DNA from: Anaerolineales bacterium
GTDB taxonomy: Bacteria > Chloroflexota > Anaerolineae > Anaerolineales > RBG-16-64-43
DNA length: 49,680 nt
Assembly (NCBI GenBank): GCA_016932475.1
Contig: JAFGCU010000119.1
Coordinates: 1 to 49,680, forward strand
Direction of reading: 5' to 3'
The position numbers and the translations under genes are program-made. Below are positions 8,666 through 16,989 of the stretch, one piece after another. The first letter of the stretch is position 1. Each line of letters opens with the position of its first letter. The notes below the pieces were generated by a model that worked only from the letters and a program-made list of their open reading frames with translations, ran no database searches and had not been told where the DNA came from.

Positions 8666-8695
8666 AAAAGACGGCCAGGAAAAAACCCTGGCCGT
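8666..8695 (-). terminator. Rho-independent terminator after pilin copy A
   Basis: ACGGCCAGG (8671-8679) pairs with CCTGGCCGT (8687-8695). On the minus strand the hairpin is followed by CTTTTC. It lies 32 bp downstream of the pilin stop at 8728, separating the two pilin genes into distinct units. Confidence 0.7.
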
Positions 8696-8727
8696 CAGAT
8701 GGACTATTCGGAAATCAAAAAAAACGA

Positions 8728-8874
8728 CTAGATGCTGTTGACGATCTGGCTGAACACGTTGCCGATGGCGGGACCAAGGACCGACAGAATGATGATAATC
8801 ACGATCGCCACCAAAACGAGGATCAGAGCATATTCCACCAAGCCTTGGCCTTTCTTCTGCATTTTCTTGAACAT
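8728..8874 (-). CDS. Flp-type type IVb pilin, copy A
   Basis: A 48-residue pilin beginning MFKKMQKKGQGLVEYALI with the same hydrophobic helix as its neighbour, and the C-terminus VFSQIVNSI. The start is fixed by AAAGGAGG seven bases upstream of ATG 8874. The Flp signature is certain. Tandem duplication with copy B is clear from near-identical sequence across the whole frame and ribosome site. It should be processed and assembled into thin adhesive pili by Tad components encoded elsewhere. The leader of about 120 bases runs from a TATAAT box at 9000-9005. Confidence 0.92.
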   Translation of the reverse strand: MFKKMQKKGQGLVEYALILVLVAIVIIIILSVLGPAIGNVFSQIVNSI

Positions 8875-8999
8875 GGGATTTACCTCCTTTCCTGAAAAAT
8901 TGGGCAATGAGGAACGCTTGCTACGATGTTCATATCATCCTACAAAACAAATGTTTTTACCGTAAAAGGCAAATTAATTGCCCGAAGCAGGCTGGCTAC

Positions 9000-9005
9000 A
9001 TTATA
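9000..9005 (-). promoter_or_regulatory. Probable -10 box for pilin copy A
   Basis: TATAAT on the minus strand at 9005-9000, about 125 bases before the pilin ATG. No good -35 hexamer at the usual spacing was found, so this is a weak call. Confidence 0.35.
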
Positions 9006-9244
9006 CCCAGAAGTGTGAAATTTTCCAGCCCCTTTCTCCAATCCTTCAATTACCCCAATATCCGGATAATTATTGTCCTATTCAATCCATGGGAACCTGC
9101 TTCTGCCGCCCCTCTCTCCCGGAGTCTGCTGCCGCAAAATCGGATGGATTTATCTGGAACAGCCCGATGAAATCTTCGATTCTCTCCCGGGAATTTCCTG
9201 CGGATTCCAGTCCGGCCATCGGATCCAATAAATCCTTATGGCCA

Positions 9245-10033
9245 TTAATCCAGGACCATCACCCGGAAGGCTTCGGCGGATTTCAAGCCGCGGGGTTTCC
9301 CTTCCTCCTCCGCCCACTCGCGCATCATCCGGTCCAGCTCCTTCCCCTCGCCCACCTGGCTGCGATGCCGGCGCAAAGCCCGGATTTTCACTTCGATCGT
9401 CTCGGCGGTATCGATCCAGACGTCCGGCTTCTCGGACCCGTGCATATAAAGCCGCTTAACCGAATGCGGCGGATATCCTTCCTTGAGCAACTCGGTAAAA
9501 ATGAGCCGGGTTCCGGCGGATGGGAAGACCGCGTCGCAGGCGGCGTCCGCCGCGGCGCGGTGGTCCGGATGGTTCATATACGAGTTGCCGTAGAAACGCG
9601 CGGTCGGGTCGCCGCACATCACCGCCTCGGGCTTGTGCTTGCGGATCAGGCGGGTCAGGTCCCTTCGCAGCGCCAGCGTATGCTGCAGCTCACCGTCCGG
9701 GTAACGCAGAAAAACCGTATCCTTAACCCCGATCTCCCGCCCCGCCGCCAGCTGTTCCTCCTCGCGGAGCGTGGCCAGCGCGGGTTTATCGGCGGCCTCT
9801 TTGGCCGGGTCGTTGCTGCCGGCGTCGCCGCTGGTGACGCATACGACTGTAATTGCGCATCCGGCGCGGGCCCACTTTGCAAGAGTCCCCGCGATCGTAA
9901 ACTCCTGGTCGTCCGGGTGCGCGTGGATGGTCAGGACGCTCGCCGGCGCCGGCGGTTCCTTGTAGGTATCCACCTTGCCCACCGCGCGTTCGGGGATCGA
10001 GGAATCGGTCAGGACGGGATTGTCTTCGGGCAT
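9245..10033 (-). CDS. LmbE/PIG-L family N-acetylglucosaminyl deacetylase
   Basis: A 262-residue PIG-L/LmbE metal-dependent deacetylase. The zinc motif AHPDDQE is near residue 40 and the second site is NHPDHRAAAD near residue 160; TSGDAG and an EEQLAAGREIG helix are also typical. Family members remove acetyl from GlcNAc-linked small molecules or lipids (GlcNAc-PI, mycothiol and bacillithiol precursors). The substrate here cannot be told. The ATG at 10033 is preferred over one two codons upstream because GGAG then sits at correct spacing. It appears monocistronic. Confidence 0.88.
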   Translation of the reverse strand: MPEDNPVLTDSSIPERAVGKVDTYKEPPAPASVLTIHAHPDDQEFTIAGTLAKWARAGCAITVVCVTSGDAGSNDPAKEAADKPALATLREEEQLAAGREIGVKDTVFLRYPDGELQHTLALRRDLTRLIRKHKPEAVMCGDPTARFYGNSYMNHPDHRAAADAACDAVFPSAGTRLIFTELLKEGYPPHSVKRLYMHGSEKPDVWIDTAETIEVKIRALRRHRSQVGEGKELDRMMREWAEEEGKPRGLKSAEAFRVMVLD

Positions 10034-10039
10034 GGTCAT

Positions 10040-10368
10040 TCTCCATTCCGGCTGCTTGGCGCTCCATCAGAAAACCGGCTTTCTAGTACCGCAGCCGATA
10101 CATCCTATTTTAACAAACGAAGCCCGAAAGATGGCGTAAACAATCCCAATTCCTCCGCATCCGCAGGGCGACTTTATTTTTTCTATTGGATTTCCACCTC
10201 GGATCCGATCCGGATTGCGTTTTCACCGCCGCCGTCTGAGGCGACGCCATCGCGGCCGGCGCCTCGATCGTCGCGTCCCCCGCATCGCCGCGGTAGAGGA
10301 CCAGATTGCATCCGGTTGCGGGTAAAACCATCTCGACCATCGCGGAGATTGTCTGAAGTTTACCGGAG
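10040..10368. other. Gap with an unassigned minus-strand open frame
   Basis: A 76-residue minus-strand frame (10110-10340) begins MVEMVLPATGCNLVLY and looks protein-like at first, then becomes Arg/Lys-rich. It matches no family I recognise and has no ribosome site. It could be a decayed gene or chance. Confidence 0.25.
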
Positions 10369-11781
10369 TTAAAAATTACCGTATAGGAACGGCTGGCCGC
10401 CGCCGTCCGTCGCCCAGTTCATCAGCCAGAGGGCGCCGACCATGACGGCGGCGGCGGCGAGGATTGCATGGCGGAGAAAAGCGGAGGAGGACACAATGGC
10501 GGGTTTATGCGTAGAAAGCGCATCGACGGCCCAGACTGCCGCCGCGGAGGCGGCCACGGGCAGCGCGCATTCCGGCATCAGGAACCATTGCCCGCCCGTG
10601 AACAGTCCGGCGAAGAAACGGCCTGCGGCCGGCAGTGATTCCGACCGGAAAAGAACCCACCCCGCCGCGACAAGGTGGAATACCGCCAGGCACGCCGGAA
10701 GCCGGATCCACCCCCGCGCCGGCTGCGGATTCAATCGCTTTTCAACGGCCAGCAGCGCCCCATGCCACAAACCCCAGATCAGGTACGGCAACCCTGCCCC
10801 GTGCCACAGACCGATGAGCGCCATCATGCCGATGGTGGTTCCGGTCTGGACGAGCGCCGGGCGGATCTTCCGGCGCGACGACAACAGGGCGCGGGTGGCC
10901 GGGAAGAATACGTATTCGCGGAACCACTGCGTGAGGCTCGCATGCCAGCGGTTCCAGAATTCGGTGATCGAGGAAGCGGCATACGGGCGGTTGAAATTCT
11001 CCGGCAGCGGAATGCCCAGCAGCCGCCCCGTTGCCCGGGCGATGTCTGTGTATCCGGAAAAATCCGCATAGATCTGAAACGCAAACAAATAAAAGCTGCG
11101 CCAGTAAACCGGCGCCGGGAAGGCGTCCGCGCCGGAGATCGCCGCCGCCTGAAAGCCGACTCCGGCCAGGCCGGCCAGCGCATCCGCGATCACCACCTTC
11201 TTGAAAAGGCCGCGCAGGAAAAGCGAGTAGATCTGCGGGAGATCTTTTGCGCCCGCCGGCTCCGGCCCTCCGGCCAATAGACGGAAGAAATCCACCGGGC
11301 GGACGATCGGCCCGGCCACAATCTTCGGAAAGAACGCCATGTACAAGCCGAAATCCATGGCATTCCGCACCGGCTCGATCCGCCGCCGGCGGACATCCAC
11401 CAGATAGGAAACCGCTTGAAATGTGTAGAAGGATATGCCGACCGGAAGAACCCAGCCGCCGATTTCCTCCGCAAAAACCGGGCCGAAGGCGGGCAGCCAG
11501 ACCGCGGAATATTTATAAAAGGCCAGGGTTGCCAGCGCGGCGGCGATCCCCGCGGCCGCGCACCAATCCGCCCGCCCGCCCCGGCCAATCGCAATCCCAA
11601 GCGCGTAGGTCAGCGCCCCGAGCATGATCACCAGGAACAGATAGCGCAGGTCGAGCAGGGCATAAAAAAGAAGGCTGGCGGAAAGCAGCAGGATTTTTCG
11701 GGAGTTCGGCCTGCGCAGCGCGCGCATCACCAGCCAGACGGCGCCTGCAAACAACAGGTATACGGGGGTGGCAAATGTCAT
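10369..11781 (-). CDS. MBOAT family O-acyltransferase, AlgI-like
   Basis: A 470-residue polytopic membrane-bound O-acyltransferase. Diagnostic stretches are GISFYTFQAVSYLVDV, FFPKIVAGPIVRP, YADFSGYTDIARATG, the conserved NRWHASLTQWFREYVFFP (near residue 279) and GLWHGAGLPYLIWGLWHG with the catalytic-type His (near 325). AlgI/DltB-type proteins pass acyl groups across the membrane to polysaccharides. The start at 11781 is chosen because the ATG shares bases with the stop of the upstream SGNH gene (TGATG), a translational coupling that also fits protein function. With the AlgX/AlgJ-like partner it forms a typical O-acetylation pair. Polymer identity is unknown. Confidence 0.9.
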   Translation of the reverse strand: MTFATPVYLLFAGAVWLVMRALRRPNSRKILLLSASLLFYALLDLRYLFLVIMLGALTYALGIAIGRGGRADWCAAAGIAAALATLAFYKYSAVWLPAFGPVFAEEIGGWVLPVGISFYTFQAVSYLVDVRRRRIEPVRNAMDFGLYMAFFPKIVAGPIVRPVDFFRLLAGGPEPAGAKDLPQIYSLFLRGLFKKVVIADALAGLAGVGFQAAAISGADAFPAPVYWRSFYLFAFQIYADFSGYTDIARATGRLLGIPLPENFNRPYAASSITEFWNRWHASLTQWFREYVFFPATRALLSSRRKIRPALVQTGTTIGMMALIGLWHGAGLPYLIWGLWHGALLAVEKRLNPQPARGWIRLPACLAVFHLVAAGWVLFRSESLPAAGRFFAGLFTGGQWFLMPECALPVAASAAAVWAVDALSTHKPAIVSSSAFLRHAILAAAAVMVGALWLMNWATDGGGQPFLYGNF

Positions 11782-12944
11782 CAACGGCAGTTCCCGCCGT
11801 CCATCGCCGCCGCCAGCGCGCCGGCCGTCAGCGCATGGCCCGCGGCGCTCCAATGGCTGTCGTAGCGCATGAACGGATCGGTCCCGCTTCGGCCGGCCGC
11901 CGTGAACGCCGCCGTCGGATCCACCACGCAGACTGAGAGTTCCCCGCCAAGGTCCTGGATCAGTTCCGCCGATGCAATCGAGTTGGATTGGATGATGCGC
12001 GGATCGGTTCCGGCGGCGGTCTTTCGCAGCACGCCGTCCTCAAGCACCCACGACCCCGCGGCGGCCGTTGCGCCGGCCAGGGATGCGGGATCCGAGACCA
12101 GCGGAGGATAGACCGTCTCCTTGGTGGGCACATACAGCAGGATCGGGACGACGCCCGCAGCGCGCATCACCGCGATCAACCCGGCCAGATCATTGCGGTA
12201 AGCGGCCCACTCGGCGCTGGCGGCCCAATCCTCCCGGGATAGCGATAGCGCCGCGAGATAACCGGAATAGAAGACGCAGTCGCAGCCGCCGCCGGGCCAC
12301 TCCAGCCAAAGCGGGTACACGTACCCGGATGATTCTCCTCCGGCTTTAAGCGGGAACAGCCGCCGCAATGCGGTCTGTGCAAATGGGAACGCCGCGCGCT
12401 GGACGACCAGCGGCTCGGCGGCCGGTCCGAATTCGAGGATGTCTTTCGGGGGAATGATTTCGATGACGGCGTATTTCGGATTGCGCGGCAGTCCGAAGCG
12501 GGTGAGAAAATCCCGCTTCTCGCGGATGCCGGCGCCGGTCTGGGAAAGGTTCAGCACGCGGTAACCCCGCCCGCGCAGCAACGACGGCCAGGGCTCCTCC
12601 GCCTGCGCCCCCATGGCGTAGGAGCGTCCGAGGACAACCAGGTCCACCTGCGCGGGCACCGGCGCCGGATTGGGGAACCCGAATTCATCCGTCCGCCAGT
12701 GGACAACCGCCTCCAGCAGGTCTTCTTCCGGCGGCAGAATGATCCCCGACTGCCAATAGAAGATATCCGCGTCCGTGTATCGCACCTCGTACCAGCGGTC
12801 GGTCAGGGGCGGATCGACCGGGAGCGGCGCGGCAATCCCGCGCGGAAGCAGGGTGGTGTTGGACCGGAAGACCGGCTCCAGAAGCAAAATCCCGGCGGTC
12901 ACGCCCGGCACAAACGCCAGGATGGAAAGCGCGATTCTTTTCAT
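11781..12944 (-). CDS. AlgX/AlgJ-like SGNH-fold acyl-transfer protein
   Basis: About 387 residues with an N-terminal membrane anchor (MKRIALSILAFVPGVTAGIL). The nucleophile block is VVLGRSYAMG; the C-terminal catalytic block is FMRYDSHWSAAGHALTA, a DxHW-type pair as in AlgJ/AlgX. These extracytoplasmic enzymes move the acyl group delivered by an MBOAT partner onto polysaccharide, and the MBOAT gene overlaps immediately downstream. Start at 12944 is chosen at the signal-anchor; an upstream in-frame extension lacks hydrophobic character. Acyl group and polymer are not identifiable. Confidence 0.85.
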   Translation of the reverse strand: MKRIALSILAFVPGVTAGILLLEPVFRSNTTLLPRGIAAPLPVDPPLTDRWYEVRYTDADIFYWQSGIILPPEEDLLEAVVHWRTDEFGFPNPAPVPAQVDLVVLGRSYAMGAQAEEPWPSLLRGRGYRVLNLSQTGAGIREKRDFLTRFGLPRNPKYAVIEIIPPKDILEFGPAAEPLVVQRAAFPFAQTALRRLFPLKAGGESSGYVYPLWLEWPGGGCDCVFYSGYLAALSLSREDWAASAEWAAYRNDLAGLIAVMRAAGVVPILLYVPTKETVYPPLVSDPASLAGATAAAGSWVLEDGVLRKTAAGTDPRIIQSNSIASAELIQDLGGELSVCVVDPTAAFTAAGRSGTDPFMRYDSHWSAAGHALTAGALAAAMDGGNCR

Positions 12945-13036
12945 CGCATGGAGTGGATTCCCGGATTGATTATATTCGACCCGCGAGGGAGCCCCAAATG
13001 CCGCAGGAAGAGGCATGCGGTTACCCGCGGCGGCTG

Positions 13037-14434
13037 CTATCGAAAAATCATATTCTCAAAATCGCAGTCGATCGAGGCGATGACCGTCCGTCCATCGCGG
13101 AAATATTTCCACCCCGCCCCCGCTTCTTCCGTTTCGTACGCCGCCAGATTCCAGCCGCTCAGCACAAACGGGATCGGCCCGCCGGCCAGCATCCATTCGC
13201 CGTTGAATTTGCGCGCCATGTGCACATGAATCCCCGTGCACAACCCGCCCTCGCACGACGCATACCCGATCTTCTGCCCCTGGAAGACCCGGCTGTTTTG
13301 CCGGGCGCGTCCCTGTTCGGCAAGATGGTAATAGACGAGGTTCCATCCGGTTTGTTCCGACCCGTCGCAATCCAGATCCAGCACGACCGTGTTCTTCTCG
13401 GAACGTACGACGCAGCCCGAAGCGGAGGCCAGGATCATGCGGGTCAGTGGACCGCTGAATTCATCCTGCGGGGGCGCAAAATCGAGCGCCGCTGCGGGGC
13501 CTTTGGCATCCCAGGCTCCATGCGGACCGTTTGAAAAACACCAAGACTGCCTCAGCCCAAACGGCAGGATCAAATAGGGTTGGTACACCTCCCCCGAATA
13601 CAGCGGAGCCGCCTCCGCGGCCCGCGGATCGCCGAATAAATCCGAATGGATGCCGAGGAATTTTTCCATTTCCGCGCGCCACGCGGCGGAGGTTCCGGTG
13701 ATTCTGCTGAAATAGTACATCACCGCGACCGTCCCGGCGTTCAGGTCCGGAGCCAGCCGGATGTTTTGCCCGTCGTTGAAATACAGGCGCAGGATTTTCG
13801 CCTCGCGCCAGCCGTAATATCCCCGTTCCAGGTAATCGACCGCCAGCATCATCTGGCTGTACAACCCGCGATGATGAATATCGCGGAAACGCATCGGGTA
13901 GTCGAGGCTGCCGGGGGCAGGATCGGTCTGCGTCAACCATCCGCTGGTGTACTCCAGCAGCGAAAGCATGATTCCCGGATTGACGGAATTATCCCTGGCC
14001 AGTTTGGCGATAATGTCCGCGCCCGACCGGCCGTCCTCATCCCGGTAATGCAGTAAAAAACCGCGCTTCCCGAGGATAAAATTTTCCACGTCGAATTTCG
14101 CGGAGGTCTGCGAATGGATAAATTCCGCGTCCGGCAGCAAATGAGTCGATTCCGTCAGGCCTGCGAGTCTCTTGGGAATGGATAAAATTAACCCGGGCGC
14201 GAGGAAGCCCCTGTCGGAAAGATGCAATCCACTGGTATCCCAAATCTCGCTTTTGCCCACGCCGAACCGTACGGCAATCGAGGACAGGGAATCACCCGAT
14301 TGTGAACGGTACGCGTAGTACTCCTCCGAAGGACGGCGGCCGGCATATCCCATGGGGGGACCATCTGCGCCAAACCCCAAACCCGAAAGGGAAAGCAGCG
14401 CCAGCAGGAAGGTCTTTACAGGCCGAAGCCGCAT
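13037..14434 (-). CDS. LysM plus M23-like exported protein
   Basis: About 465 residues from the chosen ATG, which begins a signal sequence (MRLRPVKTFLLALLSLSGLG). A LysM domain follows (YRSQSGDSLSSIAVRFGV ... LAPGLILSIP), then a central helical domain, and a C-terminal M23/LAS-like domain with NGPHGAWDAKG, ALDFAP and GIHVHMA (HxH). It may hydrolyse or bind peptidoglycan, though the degenerate spacing leaves activity unsure. The open frame continues upstream to 14611 (ATG 14593 with GGAGG), but that extension consists of two 45-bp copies of a dispersed repeat, so the signal-peptide start is preferred. It lies 92 bp upstream of the SGNH/MBOAT pair. Confidence 0.8.
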   Translation of the reverse strand: MRLRPVKTFLLALLSLSGLGFGADGPPMGYAGRRPSEEYYAYRSQSGDSLSSIAVRFGVGKSEIWDTSGLHLSDRGFLAPGLILSIPKRLAGLTESTHLLPDAEFIHSQTSAKFDVENFILGKRGFLLHYRDEDGRSGADIIAKLARDNSVNPGIMLSLLEYTSGWLTQTDPAPGSLDYPMRFRDIHHRGLYSQMMLAVDYLERGYYGWREAKILRLYFNDGQNIRLAPDLNAGTVAVMYYFSRITGTSAAWRAEMEKFLGIHSDLFGDPRAAEAAPLYSGEVYQPYLILPFGLRQSWCFSNGPHGAWDAKGPAAALDFAPPQDEFSGPLTRMILASASGCVVRSEKNTVVLDLDCDGSEQTGWNLVYYHLAEQGRARQNSRVFQGQKIGYASCEGGLCTGIHVHMARKFNGEWMLAGGPIPFVLSGWNLAAYETEEAGAGWKYFRDGRTVIASIDCDFENMIFR

Positions 14435-14445
14435 GGAACGGAACC

Positions 14446-14545
14446 GTGCCGGCGATACCGTGCGCATGCAGGCGCTCGTTCCGAGGCCGATGGCCGGGAG
14501 TACCATTCGCATGCAGGAGGTCATTCCGAGGCCGAAGGCCGAGGA
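14446..14545. repeat. Two tandem 45-bp repeats abutting the LysM gene start
   Basis: Two copies of a unit containing CGCATGCAGG then TTCCGAGGCCGA and GGCCG, spaced 45 bp apart. The second half matches the palindromic CATTCCGAGGCCGAAGG type of intergenic repeat. Because 45 is a multiple of three, the region stays open in the frame of the downstream protein and would encode two related 15-residue segments (GLGMTSCMRMVLPAI and GLGTSACMRTVSPAR). Confidence 0.7.
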
Positions 14546-14622
14546 ATCGGCATTGAATGGATTCGTTGTTGGTTCTGTCTTTCCCGTTATCATCGAACCG
14601 CCGGCCTCCAATACAGAAATGA

Positions 14623-14628
14623 TTGTAC
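14623..14628 (-). promoter_or_regulatory. Possible -10 box upstream of the LysM gene
   Basis: TACAAT on the minus strand, followed after 12 bases by GGAGG and then ATG 14593. No good -35 hexamer is seen. If real, it would favour translation of the repeat-derived N-terminal extension. Confidence 0.3.
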
Positions 14629-14705
14629 CGGCTTAAAAGAACTTTGGACCTTCGTAACCGATTTGCAACAACCATCGGCTTCTGTCACCGATTCGTAACA
14701 AGCCT

Positions 14706-14744
14706 AAAAAAACGCGGGAACCTCTCATGTAGAGAGATTCCCGC
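14706..14744 (-). terminator. Rho-independent terminator of the EF-G-like gene
   Basis: GCGGGAA (14714-14720) pairs with TTCCCGC (14738-14744), with CTC/GAG inside the loop. On the minus strand the stem is followed by a run of seven T (14706-14712). It ends 35 bp after the stop of the GTPase gene. Confidence 0.88.
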
Positions 14745-14778
14745 ATATGGGTTATTTTACCGGGGAGGGATCGGGGAT

Positions 14779-16857
14779 TTATTCCTCTTCTTCGGTCTTG
14801 CCGGATGTTTCCTTCTGATGCGCGGCGATGATCGTCTCGGCCACGTTGCGCGGGATTACCTGGTAATGGTCGAAGGTCATCGTGAAGATGCCCCGCCCGC
14901 CGGTGATCGAGCGCAGCTCGGTGGCATAGCGCTGAACCTCCGCGAGCGGGATGGTGGCATTGACGACGCTCTTGCCGTGTTCGGTGTCCATCCCCTGCAC
15001 GTGCGCGCGGCGGGTGTTGAGGTCGCCCAGCACATCGCCCATGTTGGATTCCGGAACGATCACCCGGATGGTCATGATCGGCTCCAGCAGCACCGGGCTC
15101 GCGCCGTGCACGGCGAGCTTGAACGCCTCGCGGCCGGCCGTCTCGAATGCGATCGGTTTGGAATCCACCGGATGTTCCTTGCCGTCGAAGACCGCCACCT
15201 TGATCTTCTCCATCGGGTAGCCGGCGATCGCGCCGTGCTGCATCACCGAGTGCACGCCCTTTTCGATGGCGGACATGTAGGAGGAGGAAATTGCCCCTCC
15301 CACGACCTCGTTCTCAAATTCGAAATTGCCCTCCGGGAGAGGCTCGACGCGCAGGCTCACTTCCCCGAACTGGCCGGATCCGCCGGTCTGCTTCTTGTGA
15401 CGGTACATCGCGCTGTTGGATTTGGTGATCGTCTCGCGGTACGGGACCCTCGGCAGCTCGATGTGCAGCCCGACCTGGAATTTGGATTCCGCCCGCCGGA
15501 TCGCCACGTCGATATGCTGGTCGCCCATGCCCTGCAGGATGGTCTGGGAGGTGCTCGGCTCGTTATGCCAGGCGAGGGTCATATCCTCCTCGCACAGCCG
15601 GGTGAGGGTGGGCGAAATCTTGGCCGCGTCGGCCTGGGTCTTGGGCGTAACCGCGACCGAATACAGCGCGGCGGGATAGGTTGCCGCGCTCAGGGTCAGC
15701 GGATGAGTCTTGTCGCACAGGGTATCCCCGGTGACCGTGGCGGAGAGTTTGGGCACGATCCCGATATCCCCCGCGTGCACGTTCTTCACCGGCAGGGTTT
15801 CTTTGCCGCGCGGGATCGAAATTGTTCCCAGCCGCTCCTCCGCCGATTTTTTCGAATTCCACACGCGCGTATCCGAAACCATCGTCCCGGAATAGACCCG
15901 GAAGTAGGTTTGCTTGCCGACGAACGGATCCGCCGTGGTTTTCCAGACGTAAACCGCCAGCGGACCGGCATCCGAGCAGGCCAGCTCTTCCGGACCGTCC
16001 TTCCCTTCCGCCACCGCCTTGGGCATCTCCGTCGGCGAGGGGATGAGCTTGGTCGCACAGTACAGCAACGGCTCGATCCCGATTTCGGCCGATCCGGCGC
16101 AGGCAAAGACCGGCATAAGCACGCTGTTCCAGACCGCTTTGCGCAATCCGCGGATCATTTCCTCCTGGGTCAGTTCGGTCCCGCCCAGGTATTTTTCCAG
16201 CAGTTCATCCTCGCCCTCCGCGGCCGATTCCATCAGGGTCACCCGCGCCTGTTCGGCGGCGGCTTTCATGTCGGCCGGAATCTCGGCCGCTTCCTTGCCG
16301 GCGCCCATCCGGGCTTTCATTGCCATCAGGTCGATCACACCCTTGAAGTTCTGGCCCTGGCCGATCGGCAGCTGCACGGGGACCAGTTTCGCGCCCGGGA
16401 GCGCTTTGGCGCTGGCGAGCGCGCGCTCGTAATTGGCGTTCTCGCGGTCCATCTTGGCAATCACCACGAACCGCGGCAGTTTAAATTCCTCGCAGTACTG
16501 CCAGGTCAGCTCGGTGCCGACTTCCACGCCGGCGGTCGCATCCACCAGCACCATCGCGCCGCTGGCCACCCGCAGACCGGAGATGACCTCGCCGACGAAA
16601 TCCGGAAAACCGGGCGTGTCGAGCAGGTTGATTTTGCAATCCTGGAATTCGACGGGGATGACCGAGGTGGAGAGGGAGATCTTGCGGCGAATTTCTTCGT
16701 CTTCGAAGTCCGACAGGGTCGTGCCGTCGGCGATCTTGCCAAGGCGGGTGGACGCCCCGGTGAAGTGCAGAAAGGCTTCGACCAGGGTGGTCTTGCCCGC
16801 GCTGCCGTGCCCGATCAGCGCCACATTGCGGATGGCATCGGTACCGTATTCCTTCAT
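14779..16857 (-). CDS. EF-G-like translational GTPase
   Basis: A 692-residue protein with the full EF-G layout: G domain (P-loop GHGSAGKTT at residues 16-24, DTPG near 81), domain II, domains III/IV (GGSGQFGEVSLRVEP, GHI-like region replaced by VVGGAISSSYMSAIEKGV) and domain V (EPIMTIRVIVPESNMGDVLGDLNTRRAHVQGMD). The P-loop and divergent domain IV place it with the EF-G-like/EF-G II group rather than the canonical fusA product. The G4 motif reads IAKMDREN, so the usual Asn of NKxD is Ala. It probably works on the ribosome, perhaps in recycling or under stress; that is inference. It has its own consensus promoter and terminator, so it is monocistronic. Confidence 0.88.
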   Translation of the reverse strand: MKEYGTDAIRNVALIGHGSAGKTTLVEAFLHFTGASTRLGKIADGTTLSDFEDEEIRRKISLSTSVIPVEFQDCKINLLDTPGFPDFVGEVISGLRVASGAMVLVDATAGVEVGTELTWQYCEEFKLPRFVVIAKMDRENANYERALASAKALPGAKLVPVQLPIGQGQNFKGVIDLMAMKARMGAGKEAAEIPADMKAAAEQARVTLMESAAEGEDELLEKYLGGTELTQEEMIRGLRKAVWNSVLMPVFACAGSAEIGIEPLLYCATKLIPSPTEMPKAVAEGKDGPEELACSDAGPLAVYVWKTTADPFVGKQTYFRVYSGTMVSDTRVWNSKKSAEERLGTISIPRGKETLPVKNVHAGDIGIVPKLSATVTGDTLCDKTHPLTLSAATYPAALYSVAVTPKTQADAAKISPTLTRLCEEDMTLAWHNEPSTSQTILQGMGDQHIDVAIRRAESKFQVGLHIELPRVPYRETITKSNSAMYRHKKQTGGSGQFGEVSLRVEPLPEGNFEFENEVVGGAISSSYMSAIEKGVHSVMQHGAIAGYPMEKIKVAVFDGKEHPVDSKPIAFETAGREAFKLAVHGASPVLLEPIMTIRVIVPESNMGDVLGDLNTRRAHVQGMDTEHGKSVVNATIPLAEVQRYATELRSITGGRGIFTMTFDHYQVIPRNVAETIIAAHQKETSGKTEEEE

Positions 16858-16953
16858 GAGCTCTTGTCAACCTCCAGGGACGGGAGCCGGTTGCTTCCCG
16901 CGGGGTGTGTGGACTTTTTAAAAGGAAGAAGGCAGATTTCCGAAGGCGGCGGT

Positions 16954-16982
16954 ATTGTAAAGGACGCGGGTGCGGTTGTCAA
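16954..16982 (-). promoter_or_regulatory. Consensus sigma-70 promoter for the EF-G-like gene
   Basis: On the minus strand TTGACA (16982-16977), a 17-bp spacer, then TACAAT (16959-16954). Predicted leader of about 90 bases to ATG 16857. It is one of the two best promoters in the window. Confidence 0.8.
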
Positions 16983-16989
16983 AGAGGAG

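Noticed and set aside
8978-10372. A 464-codon plus-strand frame across the LmbE gene
   Set aside because: Antisense to PIG-L motifs that are clearly coding on the minus strand.
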